Shown: piece after piece, positions 18,348 through 29,260 of the stretch
Layout: every line of letters begins with the position of its first letter
How positions within the stretch are numbered: position 1 is the first letter of the stretch
Origin: Saccharomonospora piscinae
Lineage (GTDB): Bacteria > Actinomycetota > Actinomycetes > Mycobacteriales > Pseudonocardiaceae
Assembly: GCF_005862235.1 (NCBI RefSeq)
Contig: NZ_VCEK01000003.1
Location: 199 to 64,198, forward strand
DNA length: 64,000 nucleotides
Direction of reading: 5' to 3'
The notes under the pieces: generated by a model
Told to the model about the DNA's origin: nothing
What the model saw: only the letters and a program-made list of their open reading frames with translations
Database searches by the model: none
Made by a program: the position numbers and the translations under genes

Positions 18348-19181
18348 CTACCGCGCCGGTTCGTCGGCCACCCGCCAGAACGCCGACACCGGGCCCACCT
18401 TCGCGCCCATGGGGTAGGAGTGCTCGACGGCGTGGGAGACGTACCACTTGCCGAAGAGGGCGGCCTCGGTGACGGACATGCCGCGGGCGAGACCCGCGGT
18501 GAGCGCCGAGGCCATCGCGTCGCCCGCGCCGTGCGTGTGCGGCGTGTCGTGCCGAGGCCCCGGCAGCTCCACGAACGTGGTGCCGTCGAAGAGCAGATCC
18601 ACGCACTCGGGGTCGTCGGTGAGGTGCCCCGACTTCACGAGCACGGAGCGAGGACCGAGCTCCCGCAGCGCCACGGCCGCGTCCCGCATCTGCTCCCTGC
18701 CGGTGACCTCTAGGCCGGTCAGCAGGCGCACCTCGTCGAGGTTGGGCGTCAGCACGGTCGCCACGGGCAGCAGGCGCTCGCGCAGGACTGCCAGGCCAGC
18801 GTCGTCGAACAGCGGGTGGCCGTGCATGGACGCGGCCACGGGGTCGACGACGAACGGCACCCCGGTGTCGCCGCCAATGCCCACCCGCTCGCAGGCGTCC
18901 GCGACCGCCTCGATGATCTCGGCTGAGGCGAGCATCCCGGTCTTGGCGGCGTCCACGCCCATGTCGTCGGCGACGGCCTCGATCTGGCCTGCCACGACCC
19001 GCGCGGGGATGTCCGAGCGGTCGTGTACGCCGAGCGTGTTCTGCACCGTCACCGCCGTGACGGCGACGAGCCCGTGAACACCGCACGTGAGGAACGTGCG
19101 CAGGTCGGCCTCCAGCCCGGCCGCGCCTCCCGAGTCCGATCCCGCGATGGTCAGCGCCGACGGCGGTCGCATCTCGCTCAT
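18348..19181 (-). CDS. thiD: HMP/HMP-P kinase, first copy
   Basis: A 277-aa ribokinase-fold enzyme that phosphorylates hydroxymethylpyrimidine and its phosphate. Signatures are ALTIAGSDSGG at the N-terminus, DPVAASMHGHPL, LTPNLDEVRLLTG, and the anion hole DTPHTHGAGDAMASAL. It is monocistronic on the minus strand, with no TPP riboswitch seen upstream, unlike the second copy at 20588-21427. Two ATGs (19181 and 19172) are possible starts. Confidence 0.9.
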   Translation of the reverse strand: MSEMRPPSALTIAGSDSGGAAGLEADLRTFLTCGVHGLVAVTAVTVQNTLGVHDRSDIPARVVAGQIEAVADDMGVDAAKTGMLASAEIIEAVADACERVGIGGDTGVPFVVDPVAASMHGHPLFDDAGLAVLRERLLPVATVLTPNLDEVRLLTGLEVTGREQMRDAAVALRELGPRSVLVKSGHLTDDPECVDLLFDGTTFVELPGPRHDTPHTHGAGDAMASALTAGLARGMSVTEAALFGKWYVSHAVEHSYPMGAKVGPVSAFWRVADEPAR

Positions 19182-19331
19182 GTCCCCAGTGTGGTGGACC
19201 ACCTCCGGCCCACCGGTCGCAGGTCCCGGGGGACCCGGCTTCACCCGTTCGGGCAGTCGTTCAGCGCGTGTTCACCGACTCGCCGGGTCGTGCTCGGCCT
19301 CGGGGCAGCGGACCGTGCCAGCCTCGCCCGC

Positions 19332-20531
19332 ATGACGATCTCTCCCTCATCGCGGCGCCGGGGCGTCGCGTTGGCGGTCGCCGCCGCCTGCCTCGTCCTG
19401 CCCGCCACGCCCGCCGTGGCCGAACCGGGCGAGTCGCTCGCCGACGGCGTCGGCTACCGGCCGCTGGACCTGACCACCGCGCACGGCCCCGTGCGTGGGC
19501 ACCTGCTGGCCGTGGACCTGCGGCACGCGCGGCTCGACCTGCTCCACCCCGGCAGCGTGGCCGCCACCGACGAGATCCCCGACCTGGCCGAAGCCCAGGG
19601 CGCACTCGCCGGGGTCAACGGCGACTTCTTCAACATCTCGTCCTCCCATGAGGGTGTGGCGGCGACGGGTGCCTCCGTTGGACCGGCGGTGGCGGAGGGG
19701 CAGGACCTCAAGGCCGCCGTTCCCGACGCACAGCGGTTCGGCCCCGCACTGCCCGCGACCACCTCCACCCGCGACGTGCTCGGCGTCGGGGTGAACCGCC
19801 AGGCGAGGGTCGGCGAACTCCGCCTGACGGGCACGGTTCGGTCCGGGCCGCTGCGCTACGACATCGAGGGCTACAACACCTATGCGCTGGCCGAGGACGG
19901 CATCGCCGTGTTCACCAGCGAATGGGGTGACGCCAACCGCGTGCGGGCCACCTGTGGCAGCGACACCAGCCGCACCGCGCCGTGCAGCGAACAGACCGAG
20001 GAGGTCGTCGTCCGCGACGGTGTCGTGGTCGCCGAACGCGACCGGCCCGGCGATGGCCCGATCCCCGAGGACACCGTGGTGCTCGTCGGCAGGGAGGACG
20101 GCGCGGCGGAACTGGAGGCACTGGACGAGGGCGACCGGGTCCTTGTGCGCCACGACCTGACGACCTTCGACGGGCCGCCGCTGTCCTTCGCCGTGGGCGG
20201 CTTTCCCATCGTGCGCGGGGGCGACGACCTCCGGGGCCTGGACGACACCGTGCTCGCTCCCCGCACCGCGGCAGGAGTCAGCGCCGACGGGCGCACCGTG
20301 TGGCTGGTCGTCGTGGACGGGCGCTCGGACGACAGCGCGGGCATGACCGTGGCCGAGTTGGCCGAGCTGGTGCGCTCGTTCGGCGCCACCGACGTGGTCA
20401 ATCTCGACGGCGGCGGTTCGTCGACGATGGTGACTCGCGAGCCGGGCGCCGCGCGGGTCACCGTCGTGAACACGCCGTCGGACGGGCAGCCGCGTGCCGT
20501 CGCCAACGGCGTGGGCGTGTTCCCGCGCTGA
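19332..20531 (+). CDS. Secreted phosphodiester glycosidase-family protein
   Basis: A 399-aa exported protein. Residues 1-30 form a Sec signal peptide (RRRGVALAVAAACLVLPATPAVA, cut after AVA, written here in two parts as RRRG and the following hydrophobic run). The C-terminal half is the NAGPA/phosphodiester glycosidase fold: GVNGDFFN, APRTAAGVSADGRTVWLVVV, and VVNLDGGGSSTMV, the conserved Asp/Gly loop. Relatives remove GlcNAc from phosphodiesters or act on exopolysaccharide. It sits between the two thiD copies on the opposite strand. Confidence 0.82.
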   Translation: MTISPSSRRRGVALAVAAACLVLPATPAVAEPGESLADGVGYRPLDLTTAHGPVRGHLLAVDLRHARLDLLHPGSVAATDEIPDLAEAQGALAGVNGDFFNISSSHEGVAATGASVGPAVAEGQDLKAAVPDAQRFGPALPATTSTRDVLGVGVNRQARVGELRLTGTVRSGPLRYDIEGYNTYALAEDGIAVFTSEWGDANRVRATCGSDTSRTAPCSEQTEEVVVRDGVVVAERDRPGDGPIPEDTVVLVGREDGAAELEALDEGDRVLVRHDLTTFDGPPLSFAVGGFPIVRGGDDLRGLDDTVLAPRTAAGVSADGRTVWLVVVDGRSDDSAGMTVAELAELVRSFGATDVVNLDGGGSSTMVTREPGAARVTVVNTPSDGQPRAVANGVGVFPR

Positions 20532-20532
20532 G

Positions 20533-20587
20533 CGGGGACACGACTACGCAGCCTGCGGACACGACTACGTGGGCTGCGGACACGGCG
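20533..20587 (-). repeat. 21-bp intergenic repeat array A (2 full copies plus partial)
   Basis: Read on the minus strand, this holds two full units of GTGTCCGCAG-N5-GTAGTC (N5 = CCCAC, GCTGC) and a degenerate third. It fills the whole 56-bp gap between the convergent stops of the glycosidase gene and the second thiD. Confidence 0.8.
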
Positions 20588-21426
20588 TCAGTCGGCCGGG
20601 GCGGGGGAGTCGGGAGCGAGTCGCCAGAACGGGGACACGGGCCCGACTCCCTGGCCCAGCGGGTAGGACTCGGCCACGCACCGCTCGATGAACCGCTTGC
20701 CCACCGACACGGCGTCGGGCACGCCGAGGCCCTTGGCCAGGTGCGCGGTGACCGCCGAGGCGAGCGTGTCGCCACCGCCGTGCGTGTGCGGCGTGTCGTA
20801 CCGGCGTCCCTCCAGTTCGACCACGTGCGTGCCGTCGGAGAGCAGGTCCACGCACCGGGTGCTGCCCGCGAGATGCCCACCCTTGACGAGCACCCACTGT
20901 GGACCGAAGGCCAGCAGCGCCTCGGCCGCCTCCCGCTGCCCCGCCTCCTCGGTGACGGAGATTCCGGTGAGCAGCCGCACCTCGTCGAGGTTCGGAGTCA
21001 CCACCGTGGCCCTGGGCAGGAGTTCGGTGCGGATCGCCTCCAGCGCCTCCTCGCGCAGCAGCGGGTCGCCGTGCATCGACGCGGCGACGGGATCGACCAC
21101 GAACGGGACGCGGCGCCCCCGGCCGATGCCGACGGCGTCCACGGTGGCGGCGACGGTCGCGATGATCTCAGCCGTGGCGAGCATGCCGGTCTTCGCCGCG
21201 TTCACACCCATGTCGCCGGCCACGGTTTCGATCTGCGCCGCCACCACGTCGGCGGGGATCTCCGTGAACCCGTGGACACCCACGGAGTTCTGCACGGTCA
21301 CCGCCGTGAGTGCCGTGAGCCCGTGAACGCCGCAGGCGAAGAACGTCCGCAGGTCCGCCTGGATGCCCGCGCCGCCGCCCGAGTCGGACCCGGCGATCGT
21401 CAACGCCGTCTTGGGTGTCTCCGTCA

Positions 21427-21427
<1 letters not shown>
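20588..21427 (-). CDS. thiD: HMP/HMP-P kinase, second copy
   Basis: A 279-aa ThiD closely similar to the one at 18348-19181: ALTIAGSDSGGGAGIQADL, DPVAASMHGDPL, VTPNLDEVRLLTG and the anion hole DTPHTHGGGDTLASAV. It overlaps thiC by one base (TGATG), so thiC-thiD form one operon under the minus-strand TPP riboswitch. This is the copy expected to serve de novo thiamin synthesis; the other may serve salvage or a related cofactor. Confidence 0.92.
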
Positions 21428-23070
<1,643 letters not shown>

Positions 23071-23072
23071 TC

Positions 23073-23176
23073 ACTCCCTACGCTGGCATTACCCAGTCAG
23101 GTTCCTGCGGTCGGCGGCACCGGGTCCGGACACGGACACCAGCCGCCCTCTCAGCCCGCCAAGGCGCGAGCTCCCG
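23073..23176 (-). promoter_or_regulatory. TPP riboswitch upstream of thiC-thiD
   Basis: On the minus strand the THI elements read GGGAGCTCG...GGGCTGAGAGGGCGG near the 5' side and AACCTGACTGGGTAATGCCA then GCGTAGGGAGT near the thiC start, with a GC-rich variable P3 hairpin (GTCCGTGTCCGGAC) between. It should switch off thiC-thiD when TPP is abundant. Confidence 0.93.
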
Positions 23177-23224
23177 CGACTTTTCACGTTGTCCCGTCGA
23201 CCATGCCACGCGGAGGGGCTCGAC

Positions 23225-24154
23225 TCAACCCACCAGTTCGGTGGGCGAGGCGATCACGTCGACCATCGCGCCGCCGCGCAGCACGGTCACCGGCAGCCGC
23301 GTGCCGATGACCTCGGCGAAGAGCTGCCGCTGAACGCCCTGCGCGTCGGCGACCTGTTCCCGCCCGACCGTCAGCACGAGATCACCCGGCTTGATCCCGG
23401 CGCGGTGGGCGGGCCCGCCGCCGACGACCTCGACGACGCGCAGGCCCGCCGTCTGGCCGGTGCGTGCCGCCACGTCGTCGGGCAGCGGCGCGGGCACCCC
23501 GACGATCCCGAGGTACGCCCGGCGCACCCTGCCCTCGACGAGCAGCGTGTCGATGATCCGCCGGGTCGTCGCGTTGATCGGCACAGCCAGGCCGAGCCCG
23601 ATGCCCGCGACCGCGGTGTTGATTCCCACCACCCGGCCCGCCGAGTCGGCGAGCGCGCCGCCGGAGTTACCGGGGTTGAGCGCCGCGTCGGTCTGGATCA
23701 CGTCCTCGATCACCCTCGCCGCGTTGCCCTGGCGCACCGGCAGGGCGCGACCGAGCGCGCTGACCACGCCGGCCGTCACCGAACCCGCGAAGCCCAGCGG
23801 GCTGCCGATCGCGACCACGAGCTGACCCACCACCAGCGCGTCGGCGTCGCCGAACCGCGCGGCTTCGGGCGGCTCGCCCCCGACCCGGACGACGGCCAGG
23901 TCCGACAGCGGATCGGTGCCGACGACGTCGAACTCCGCTTCCGCCCCGTCGGCGAACGTCGCCGTCCCCTCGCGCGCGTGGCCGACGACGTGCGCGTTGG
24001 TGAGCAGGAAGCCGTCGTCGGCGTACACGACGGCCGAACCGCCGCCGCGGCCCAGCCGGACGGCGGCGACGTGCGGCGTCACCGATCGCGCGGTGGAGCT
24101 GACCAGGCGCGAGTAGGCGTCGAACGCGTCGTGTTCGGAATCGGCGTCGGACAT
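23225..24154 (-). CDS. HtrA/DegP-like serine protease with PDZ domain
   Basis: A 309-aa trypsin-like protease. Catalytic residues are His in FLLTNAHVVG, Asp in DPLSDLAVVRV and Ser in ALNPGNSGGAL; a single PDZ domain (LRVVEVVGGGPAHRAGIKPGD) follows. No signal peptide or membrane anchor is seen, unlike most HtrA proteins, so it may act in the cytoplasm. The ATG at 24154 is used; the open frame continues upstream into a shadow of no clear coding character. Confidence 0.88.
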   Translation of the reverse strand: MSDADSEHDAFDAYSRLVSSTARSVTPHVAAVRLGRGGGSAVVYADDGFLLTNAHVVGHAREGTATFADGAEAEFDVVGTDPLSDLAVVRVGGEPPEAARFGDADALVVGQLVVAIGSPLGFAGSVTAGVVSALGRALPVRQGNAARVIEDVIQTDAALNPGNSGGALADSAGRVVGINTAVAGIGLGLAVPINATTRRIIDTLLVEGRVRRAYLGIVGVPAPLPDDVAARTGQTAGLRVVEVVGGGPAHRAGIKPGDLVLTVGREQVADAQGVQRQLFAEVIGTRLPVTVLRGGAMVDVIASPTELVG

Positions 24155-24239
24155 GAGCGGCCCCTGTCGAAGTACACCGTCACCGCCATTCTGCGCCGGT
24201 GCGGGCCGCTCACGCACCGGCGTTCGCCGACGGCGTAGC

Positions 24240-24791
24240 TCAGGACTCCGGGAGCCAGCTGTTGCCCGGCACGCCCCACTTGTTCGCCTTCAGCATTTTC
24301 TTCGCCGCCCGCGCGTTCCTGCCGACGAGCCGGTCGAGATAGAGGTGGCCGTCGAGGTGGTCGGTCTCGTGCTGGAGGCAGCGGGCGAAGTAGCCGGTGC
24401 CCTCGACCTTCAGTGCCTCGCCCGCGAGGTCGACACCCGTGACCCTGGCCCACGCGGCCCGGCCGGTCGGGAACGACTCGCCGGGCACGGAGAGGCAGCC
24501 CTCCCAGTCGTCGTCCGGGTCCGGCATGGTCTCCGGGATCTCGGAGGTCTCCAGGCGGGGGTTGACGACGAGTCCCTTGTGCTGCACGCCCTCGTCGTCG
24601 GGGCAGTCGTAGACGAACAGGCGCAGGTCCACGCCGATCTGGTTGGCGGCGAGCCCCACGCCCTCGGCGGCGTACATCGTCTCGAACATGTCGTCGGCGA
24701 GCGTGGCCAGCGCGTCGTCGAAGGCCGACACCTCACGGGTGGGCTGGTGCAGCACGGGATCGCCTGCGATGCGAATGGCGTGGATGGTCAC
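24240..24791 (-). CDS. def: Peptide deformylase
   Basis: A 183-aa metalloenzyme that removes the N-formyl group from new proteins. All three motifs are intact: [18 protein letters not shown] (metal Cys) and QHETDHLDG (two metal His and catalytic Glu). The GTG start lies eight bases after a -10-like TAAGAT, so a leaderless mRNA is possible. The C-terminal tail is slightly longer than in E. coli, as in mycobacteria. Divergent from the DUF3263 gene. Confidence 0.95.
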   Translation of the reverse strand: MTIHAIRIAGDPVLHQPTREVSAFDDALATLADDMFETMYAAEGVGLAANQIGVDLRLFVYDCPDDEGVQHKGLVVNPRLETSEIPETMPDPDDDWEGCLSVPGESFPTGRAAWARVTGVDLAGEALKVEGTGYFARCLQHETDHLDGHLYLDRLVGRNARAAKKMLKANKWGVPGNSWLPES

Positions 24792-24922
24792 GTTTCGTCA
24801 TCTTAGGCGAGCCGGACCGCCACCCTGACGCGCCGGGCGTGCTCCGGGCACCGGCGTGTCTCTCGTGATCTAATGGCAACCCGGGAGACAGCCATGATCA
24901 CCTGAGCTGACGAGGGAGCGGA

Positions 24923-25237
24923 ATGGACGCCGCGGAGTCGACGACGCCGGATGGGCAGCCGTCCCCGCAGGCCCGGCCCCACAGCGAACTCACCCAGCGT
25001 GAGCTGGAGGTACTCGCGTTCGAACGGCAGTGGTGGAAGTACGCGGGAGCCAAGGAACAGGCGATCCGCGACCGGTTCGGGGTGTCTCCCACGCGCTACT
25101 ACCAGATTCTGAACAAGCTGATCGACAAGCCGGAAGCCGTGCGCGCGGACCCGATGCTGGTGAAGCGGCTCCGGAAGGTGCGGGCCTCCCGGCAGCGCAC
25201 CCGCGCGGCACGGCGGTTGGGGATTGAACTGCCATGA
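24923..25237 (+). CDS. DUF3263-family protein
   Basis: A 104-aa protein with the DUF3263 core LTQRELEVLAFERQWWKYAG and AIRDRFGVSPTRYYQILNKL, a helix-turn-helix-like region ending in a basic tail. It is the likely counterpart of M. tuberculosis Rv0430, also adjacent to def. Probably DNA-binding, but no function is established. It overlaps the LytR_C gene by four bases (ATGA). Confidence 0.88.
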   Translation: MDAAESTTPDGQPSPQARPHSELTQRELEVLAFERQWWKYAGAKEQAIRDRFGVSPTRYYQILNKLIDKPEAVRADPMLVKRLRKVRASRQRTRAARRLGIELP

Positions 25238-25932
25238 GCATTCTCGACGGGGTGTCCAGGCCGCTGCGGGCCACCGGGCTGGGCCTGCTCGCGGTCGCCG
25301 TGGTCGCGGCCGCGGTCGGTGGCGTCACGCTCGTCTCGGGCGGCGACTCCGGCAATCCGGACAACGCGGCGGCCAGTTCGTCCGCACCCCCGCCGGACGA
25401 GGGCGAGGACTCCCGTCCCGACGGCGAGCCCTCCTCCTCGCCGCAGGCGCCGTCGGACTCGTCCGAGCCTGGGCAGCCCGACGGGGGCGACCGGCCGGGT
25501 GACGGCGGTGACGGTGACGCCGACGACCCCGACGGTGACGGTAGCGACGGCACGGACGAGCCCGGCGGCGCCGACGGCGGTCGCGACTCCGACCCGGGCA
25601 CCGGTGACGGTCGTGACCAGCCGGTGTCCGACGACACCGGGGTCGCGGTGCGGGTCTACAACAACAGCAACATCGGCGGGCTCGCCGCCGAGGCGTCGGG
25701 CGATCTCCGGGCCGAGGGCTGGGACGTCGTCGAGACCGGCAACTACTCCGCCGGGGTCATCCCCGAGACCACGGTGTACTTCCGGCCGGGCACCGACGAG
25801 GAGTCCGCCGCGCGGTCGCTGGCCGACAGCTTCGGGATGCGAGTCGAGCCCCGCTTCGACGGGATCGCCGACGCCAGTCCCGGTGTCATCGTGATCGTGG
25901 CACGCGACTACGAGAACCCGCACGGCAAGTAG
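25234..25932 (+). CDS. LytR_C-domain membrane protein
   Basis: A 232-aa protein with an N-terminal membrane segment (LGLLAVAVVAAAVGGVTLV), a long low-complexity Asp/Gly/Pro-rich linker (about residues 45-135) and a C-terminal LytR_C domain (VAVRVYNNSNIGGLAAEASG ... VIVIVARDY). LytR_C domains are attached to cell-wall glycopolymer ligases; here the catalytic LCP domain is absent. Probably anchored in the membrane facing the wall. It corresponds to Rv0431 in M. tuberculosis by order and layout. Confidence 0.85.
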   Translation: MSILDGVSRPLRATGLGLLAVAVVAAAVGGVTLVSGGDSGNPDNAAASSSAPPPDEGEDSRPDGEPSSSPQAPSDSSEPGQPDGGDRPGDGGDGDADDPDGDGSDGTDEPGGADGGRDSDPGTGDGRDQPVSDDTGVAVRVYNNSNIGGLAAEASGDLRAEGWDVVETGNYSAGVIPETTVYFRPGTDEESAARSLADSFGMRVEPRFDGIADASPGVIVIVARDYENPHGK

Positions 25933-25943
25933 CTCCCGGCCGC

Positions 25944-28241
25944 TCACCGCGAGCGGGCGTACGCCTCCAGCTCGGCGAGCTGCGCCGGGTCGAGCGAGGG
26001 CCGCACCGCGTCCCTGGCCCTGGCCACGTGCTGGGCGGTGACCTCGCTGGCGTCGAGCGACTCCCGCATGGCGGCCAGCGCGGCCTCCCTGATCAGGGCA
26101 GCGCAGTCGGCCGCGGAGTAGCCGTCGAGCGAGGCGGCCAGCTCGTCGAGGTCGACGTCTCCCGCGAGCGGTGTGTTCCGCGCTCCCGCCCGCAGGATCT
26201 GGGCGCGTGCCTCGGCGTCCGGCGGCGGCACGTAGATCAGCCGTTCGAGCCTGCCCGGCCGCAGCAGAGCGGGGTCGACCAGCTCGGGGCGGTTCGTGGC
26301 GGCAACGACCACGACGTCGCGCAGCGGCTCCACACCGTCCAGTTCGGTCAGCAGCGCGGCCACCACCCGGTCGGAGGCGCCGGAGTCGCCGGACTGGCCC
26401 CGGCGGGGAGCCAGCGCGTCCACCTCGTCCAGAAAGATCAGCGAAGGAGCGGCCTCGGCGGCCCTGCCGAACAGTTCCCGCACCGCGCGCTCCGACTCAC
26501 CGACCCACTTGTCCATCAGCTCGGCGCCCTTGACCGAGAAGACGTTCAGCGCGCCGGTGCCCGCCAGCGCCCGCACGAGGAAGGTCTTGCCGTTGCCGGG
26601 CGGGCCGTAGACGAGCACGCCCCTGGGCGGGGCGACTCCGAGCCGGGCGAACGAGTCGGGGTAGCGCAGCGGCCACAGCACCGACTCCGTCAGCGACTGC
26701 TTGACCTCCGTCATGTCGCCCACGTCGTCCAGGGTGATGCCGCCGGTCGACAGGGTGTCCGTGGTGGACAGCGACAGCGGGCGCACCGATCCCACCGCCT
26801 CCAGCAGGTCCTGCTGGCTCACCCGTGGCTCGGTTCCCTCGGGCTGCCGCAGCGCGGCGCGCAGGGCGGCGTCCCTGCGCAGGGCCACCAGGTCGGCGGC
26901 CACGAAGCCCGGCGTGCGCTCGGCCACCGCGCCGAGGTCGACCCCGGATTCGAGCGGGATGTCGCGCAGCAGCACGTTGAGCATCTCCGTCCGGGTCCGG
27001 CCGTCGGGCATGCCGAGCCGCAGCTCCCGGTCGAGCAGGTCCACCGCGCGCAGGCGGGGGTCCACCGACTCGGGGTGGGCCGTGGTGGCCACCACGGCGA
27101 TCTCGGCGCCCGCGAGCGCGTCGCGCAGCCGGTCGAGCAGCACCGTCGCGACCGGCGGCGGCTGCGAGGACGGCAGCACCGTGTCGACGTCCGTCAGCAG
27201 CAGGACGCCCCGGCGTGACCCGCGTTCGGCCGACCTCGCGGCGGCCACGGCGTCCGCGAGCCGCCTCAGCGCCGCGTCGGGCTCCAGCACCGCCAGCGTC
27301 GGGCCTTCCAGCGTCACCACGGCGGCGTCCTCGGCGTGGGCCACCGACCGCACCAGCGTGGCCTTGCCGACGCCTTCGGCGCCGGACAGCAGCACTCCGA
27401 GCCGGGCCGAGGTACCCAGCCGGGCGAGCAGGTCAGGACGGTGGAACGCCAGGTCGAACCATTCCGCCAGCCGCTTCGCGGCCTGTTCGGCACCGGCGAG
27501 ATCCGCCACCGGAGGCGGCGCTTCGTCCGGGCCGGTCGGGGCGGACGCCGGTTCGGCAGGCGCTCCGGCACCTGACGCTGGCGAGGTGTGTTCCGCCTCG
27601 GTCGTCGGGAGCACCGTGGTGGCGGCGGCTCCCGTGCCCTCCGCGGTCTGCGCGCCGGTCACATCGCCGGTCACGTCGTCGCCGCGCCACGACACCACGG
27701 TGGCCTGGCCGACCGTGACCGGGCCCGCCGGTTCGGTGGCCGTGATGGTCAGCAGTTCGGTGGTCCAGCTCGCCCCGACGGTGCGCGACAGCGTGCCGCG
27801 CACGGCGGAGACGTCCGATCCCGGCGGCGGTGCCACGTCCTGCGGCAGCAGCGAGACGGCGTCGCCCACGGTGAAGACCTTGCCCAGCAGGGCCAGGCGC
27901 AGCGTGTGCGGTGTCAGCGACATCCTGGCCAGCCGCGAACCCGCGACCGTCACACCGCGCGCGGGTGTGACGTCACACGGTTCCACGACCACCTCGGCCC
28001 CCTCGGCGACGCCGAGGTTCGCCATGGTCACGTCGTCGACCAGCACCACGCCGGGCGCCGACGAGCCGGGCGCACTCGCGGCCAGCGCCGCGCTGGCCCG
28101 CGCACCGGTGAGCCGTACCGCGTCCCACGCACGCAGGCCCAGCGCGTCGAGGATCTCCGGATGGAGGCGCACGATGCCCCGGCGGGAGTCGAGCGCGGAC
28201 GTGGTGTGCCGAACGGTCAGCGACAGTTGAGGTGACGTCAC
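25944..28241 (-). CDS. CDC48/p97-like AAA ATPase with degenerate first ATPase domain
   Basis: A 765-aa protein: N-terminal double-psi-barrel-like substrate domain, an Ala/Pro-rich linker near residues 190-240, then two AAA domains. The second is intact (Walker A GPPGNGKTFL, Walker B LIFLDEVDAL, arginine-finger region RPGRLERLIYV). In the first, Walker A is GAEGVGKATL (Ala at the usual Thr/Ser) and Walker B is LLLTDVDTVL (no Glu), so it is probably inactive. It matches Rv0435c in context, upstream of pssA and psd in genome order. GTG start. Confidence 0.9.
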   Translation of the reverse strand: MTSPQLSLTVRHTTSALDSRRGIVRLHPEILDALGLRAWDAVRLTGARASAALAASAPGSSAPGVVLVDDVTMANLGVAEGAEVVVEPCDVTPARGVTVAGSRLARMSLTPHTLRLALLGKVFTVGDAVSLLPQDVAPPPGSDVSAVRGTLSRTVGASWTTELLTITATEPAGPVTVGQATVVSWRGDDVTGDVTGAQTAEGTGAAATTVLPTTEAEHTSPASGAGAPAEPASAPTGPDEAPPPVADLAGAEQAAKRLAEWFDLAFHRPDLLARLGTSARLGVLLSGAEGVGKATLVRSVAHAEDAAVVTLEGPTLAVLEPDAALRRLADAVAAARSAERGSRRGVLLLTDVDTVLPSSQPPPVATVLLDRLRDALAGAEIAVVATTAHPESVDPRLRAVDLLDRELRLGMPDGRTRTEMLNVLLRDIPLESGVDLGAVAERTPGFVAADLVALRRDAALRAALRQPEGTEPRVSQQDLLEAVGSVRPLSLSTTDTLSTGGITLDDVGDMTEVKQSLTESVLWPLRYPDSFARLGVAPPRGVLVYGPPGNGKTFLVRALAGTGALNVFSVKGAELMDKWVGESERAVRELFGRAAEAAPSLIFLDEVDALAPRRGQSGDSGASDRVVAALLTELDGVEPLRDVVVVAATNRPELVDPALLRPGRLERLIYVPPPDAEARAQILRAGARNTPLAGDVDLDELAASLDGYSAADCAALIREAALAAMRESLDASEVTAQHVARARDAVRPSLDPAQLAELEAYARSR

Positions 28242-28279
28242 GGAACCACTCTAGACACGAGTGGACACGCTCGGTGGGC

Positions 28280-29257
28280 TCAATCCCGGCCCGACCGCAA
28301 TCCGATCCGCCGCCAGTCGCGCCGTCGGCCCCGTGCGCCCGAGCGCGCCCGCGGCGGGGCGACGTTCTCGGCCGGGTACACCCTCGGCACGTGCGCCGTG
28401 GTCCTCGGGCGCTTCACCGCGCGGCGAGCGGCGCCCGCGACCTTGTGGAACTGGGGCTTGCGCAGCCCGATCCTGCGCTGCGTGCGCCTGCGGCGGATCG
28501 CCCTGCGCTCCTTGGCCGGTGCGTCCCACGCCTCGGGGTGGTTCGCCAGCCAGTGGTACCGCCAGACGCCGTAGGGCAGGTGCAGCAGGTACAGCACCAG
28601 GATGCTCATTAGCACGAAGAGCGGGTACTGGATCGTCGCGGCAGCGGCCAGCCCCACCACGACCAGCAGCGGAGCGGCGGCCTTGGCCGGTACCCGCAGC
28701 TTCTTCACCGACAGCGTCGGCATTCTGCTGATGCACAGCGCGGAGATCGCCACCGTCCACACCCAGACGACCGCCTCCGCCGACCACCAGCCCTGGCCGA
28801 ATTCGAGGCTGGCCATCATCGGCAGCAGTGCGAGCAGGCCGCCCGCGGGCGCGGGCACGCCGACGAAGAACTCGTTCGCGTACGGCGGCTGGTCCTCGTC
28901 GAGCAGCGTGTTGAAGCGGGCCAGCCGCAACACCATGCACACCGCGAAGATCAGCGCGGCGACCCAGCCGAACCGGCCGGGGTCGGGCAGCCAGACGTAG
29001 AGCACCAGCGCCGGTGCCACCCCGAACGAGATCGCGTCGGACAGCGAGTCGAGTTCCGCGCCCATCCGCGTGCTGGCGTCGAGCAGCCGGGCGATCCGGC
29101 CGTCGAGGCTGTCGAGCACCGCGGCGATGCCGATGGCACCGATCGCCAGTCCGAACTGGCCGTTCAGCGCGAACTGCACCGCGGACAGTCCCGCGCACAG
29201 CGCGAGCACGGTGATCGCGTTGGGCAGCAGGCGGACGCCGGGTGTGGTCCGGGACAT
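28280..29257 (-). CDS. pssA: CDP-diacylglycerol-serine O-phosphatidyltransferase
   Basis: A 325-aa membrane enzyme that makes phosphatidylserine from CDP-diacylglycerol and serine. The CDP-alcohol phosphatidyltransferase motif DSLDGRIARLLD...GAELDSLSD is intact near residues 48-72. About eight hydrophobic segments are followed by a very basic C-terminal tail of some 70 residues, longer than usual. It lies 3 bases downstream of psd on the same strand, so the two steps to phosphatidylethanolamine are co-expressed. Confidence 0.93.
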   Translation of the reverse strand: MSRTTPGVRLLPNAITVLALCAGLSAVQFALNGQFGLAIGAIGIAAVLDSLDGRIARLLDASTRMGAELDSLSDAISFGVAPALVLYVWLPDPGRFGWVAALIFAVCMVLRLARFNTLLDEDQPPYANEFFVGVPAPAGGLLALLPMMASLEFGQGWWSAEAVVWVWTVAISALCISRMPTLSVKKLRVPAKAAAPLLVVVGLAAAATIQYPLFVLMSILVLYLLHLPYGVWRYHWLANHPEAWDAPAKERRAIRRRRTQRRIGLRKPQFHKVAGAARRAVKRPRTTAHVPRVYPAENVAPPRARSGARGRRRDWRRIGLRSGRD

Positions 29258-29260
29258 GTA

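Noticed and set aside
28246-28264. Hairpin CCACTC-N7-GAGTGG between pssA and the AAA gene
   Set aside because: Six-base stem with no U-tract in a 38-base gap between co-directional genes; too weak to call a terminator.
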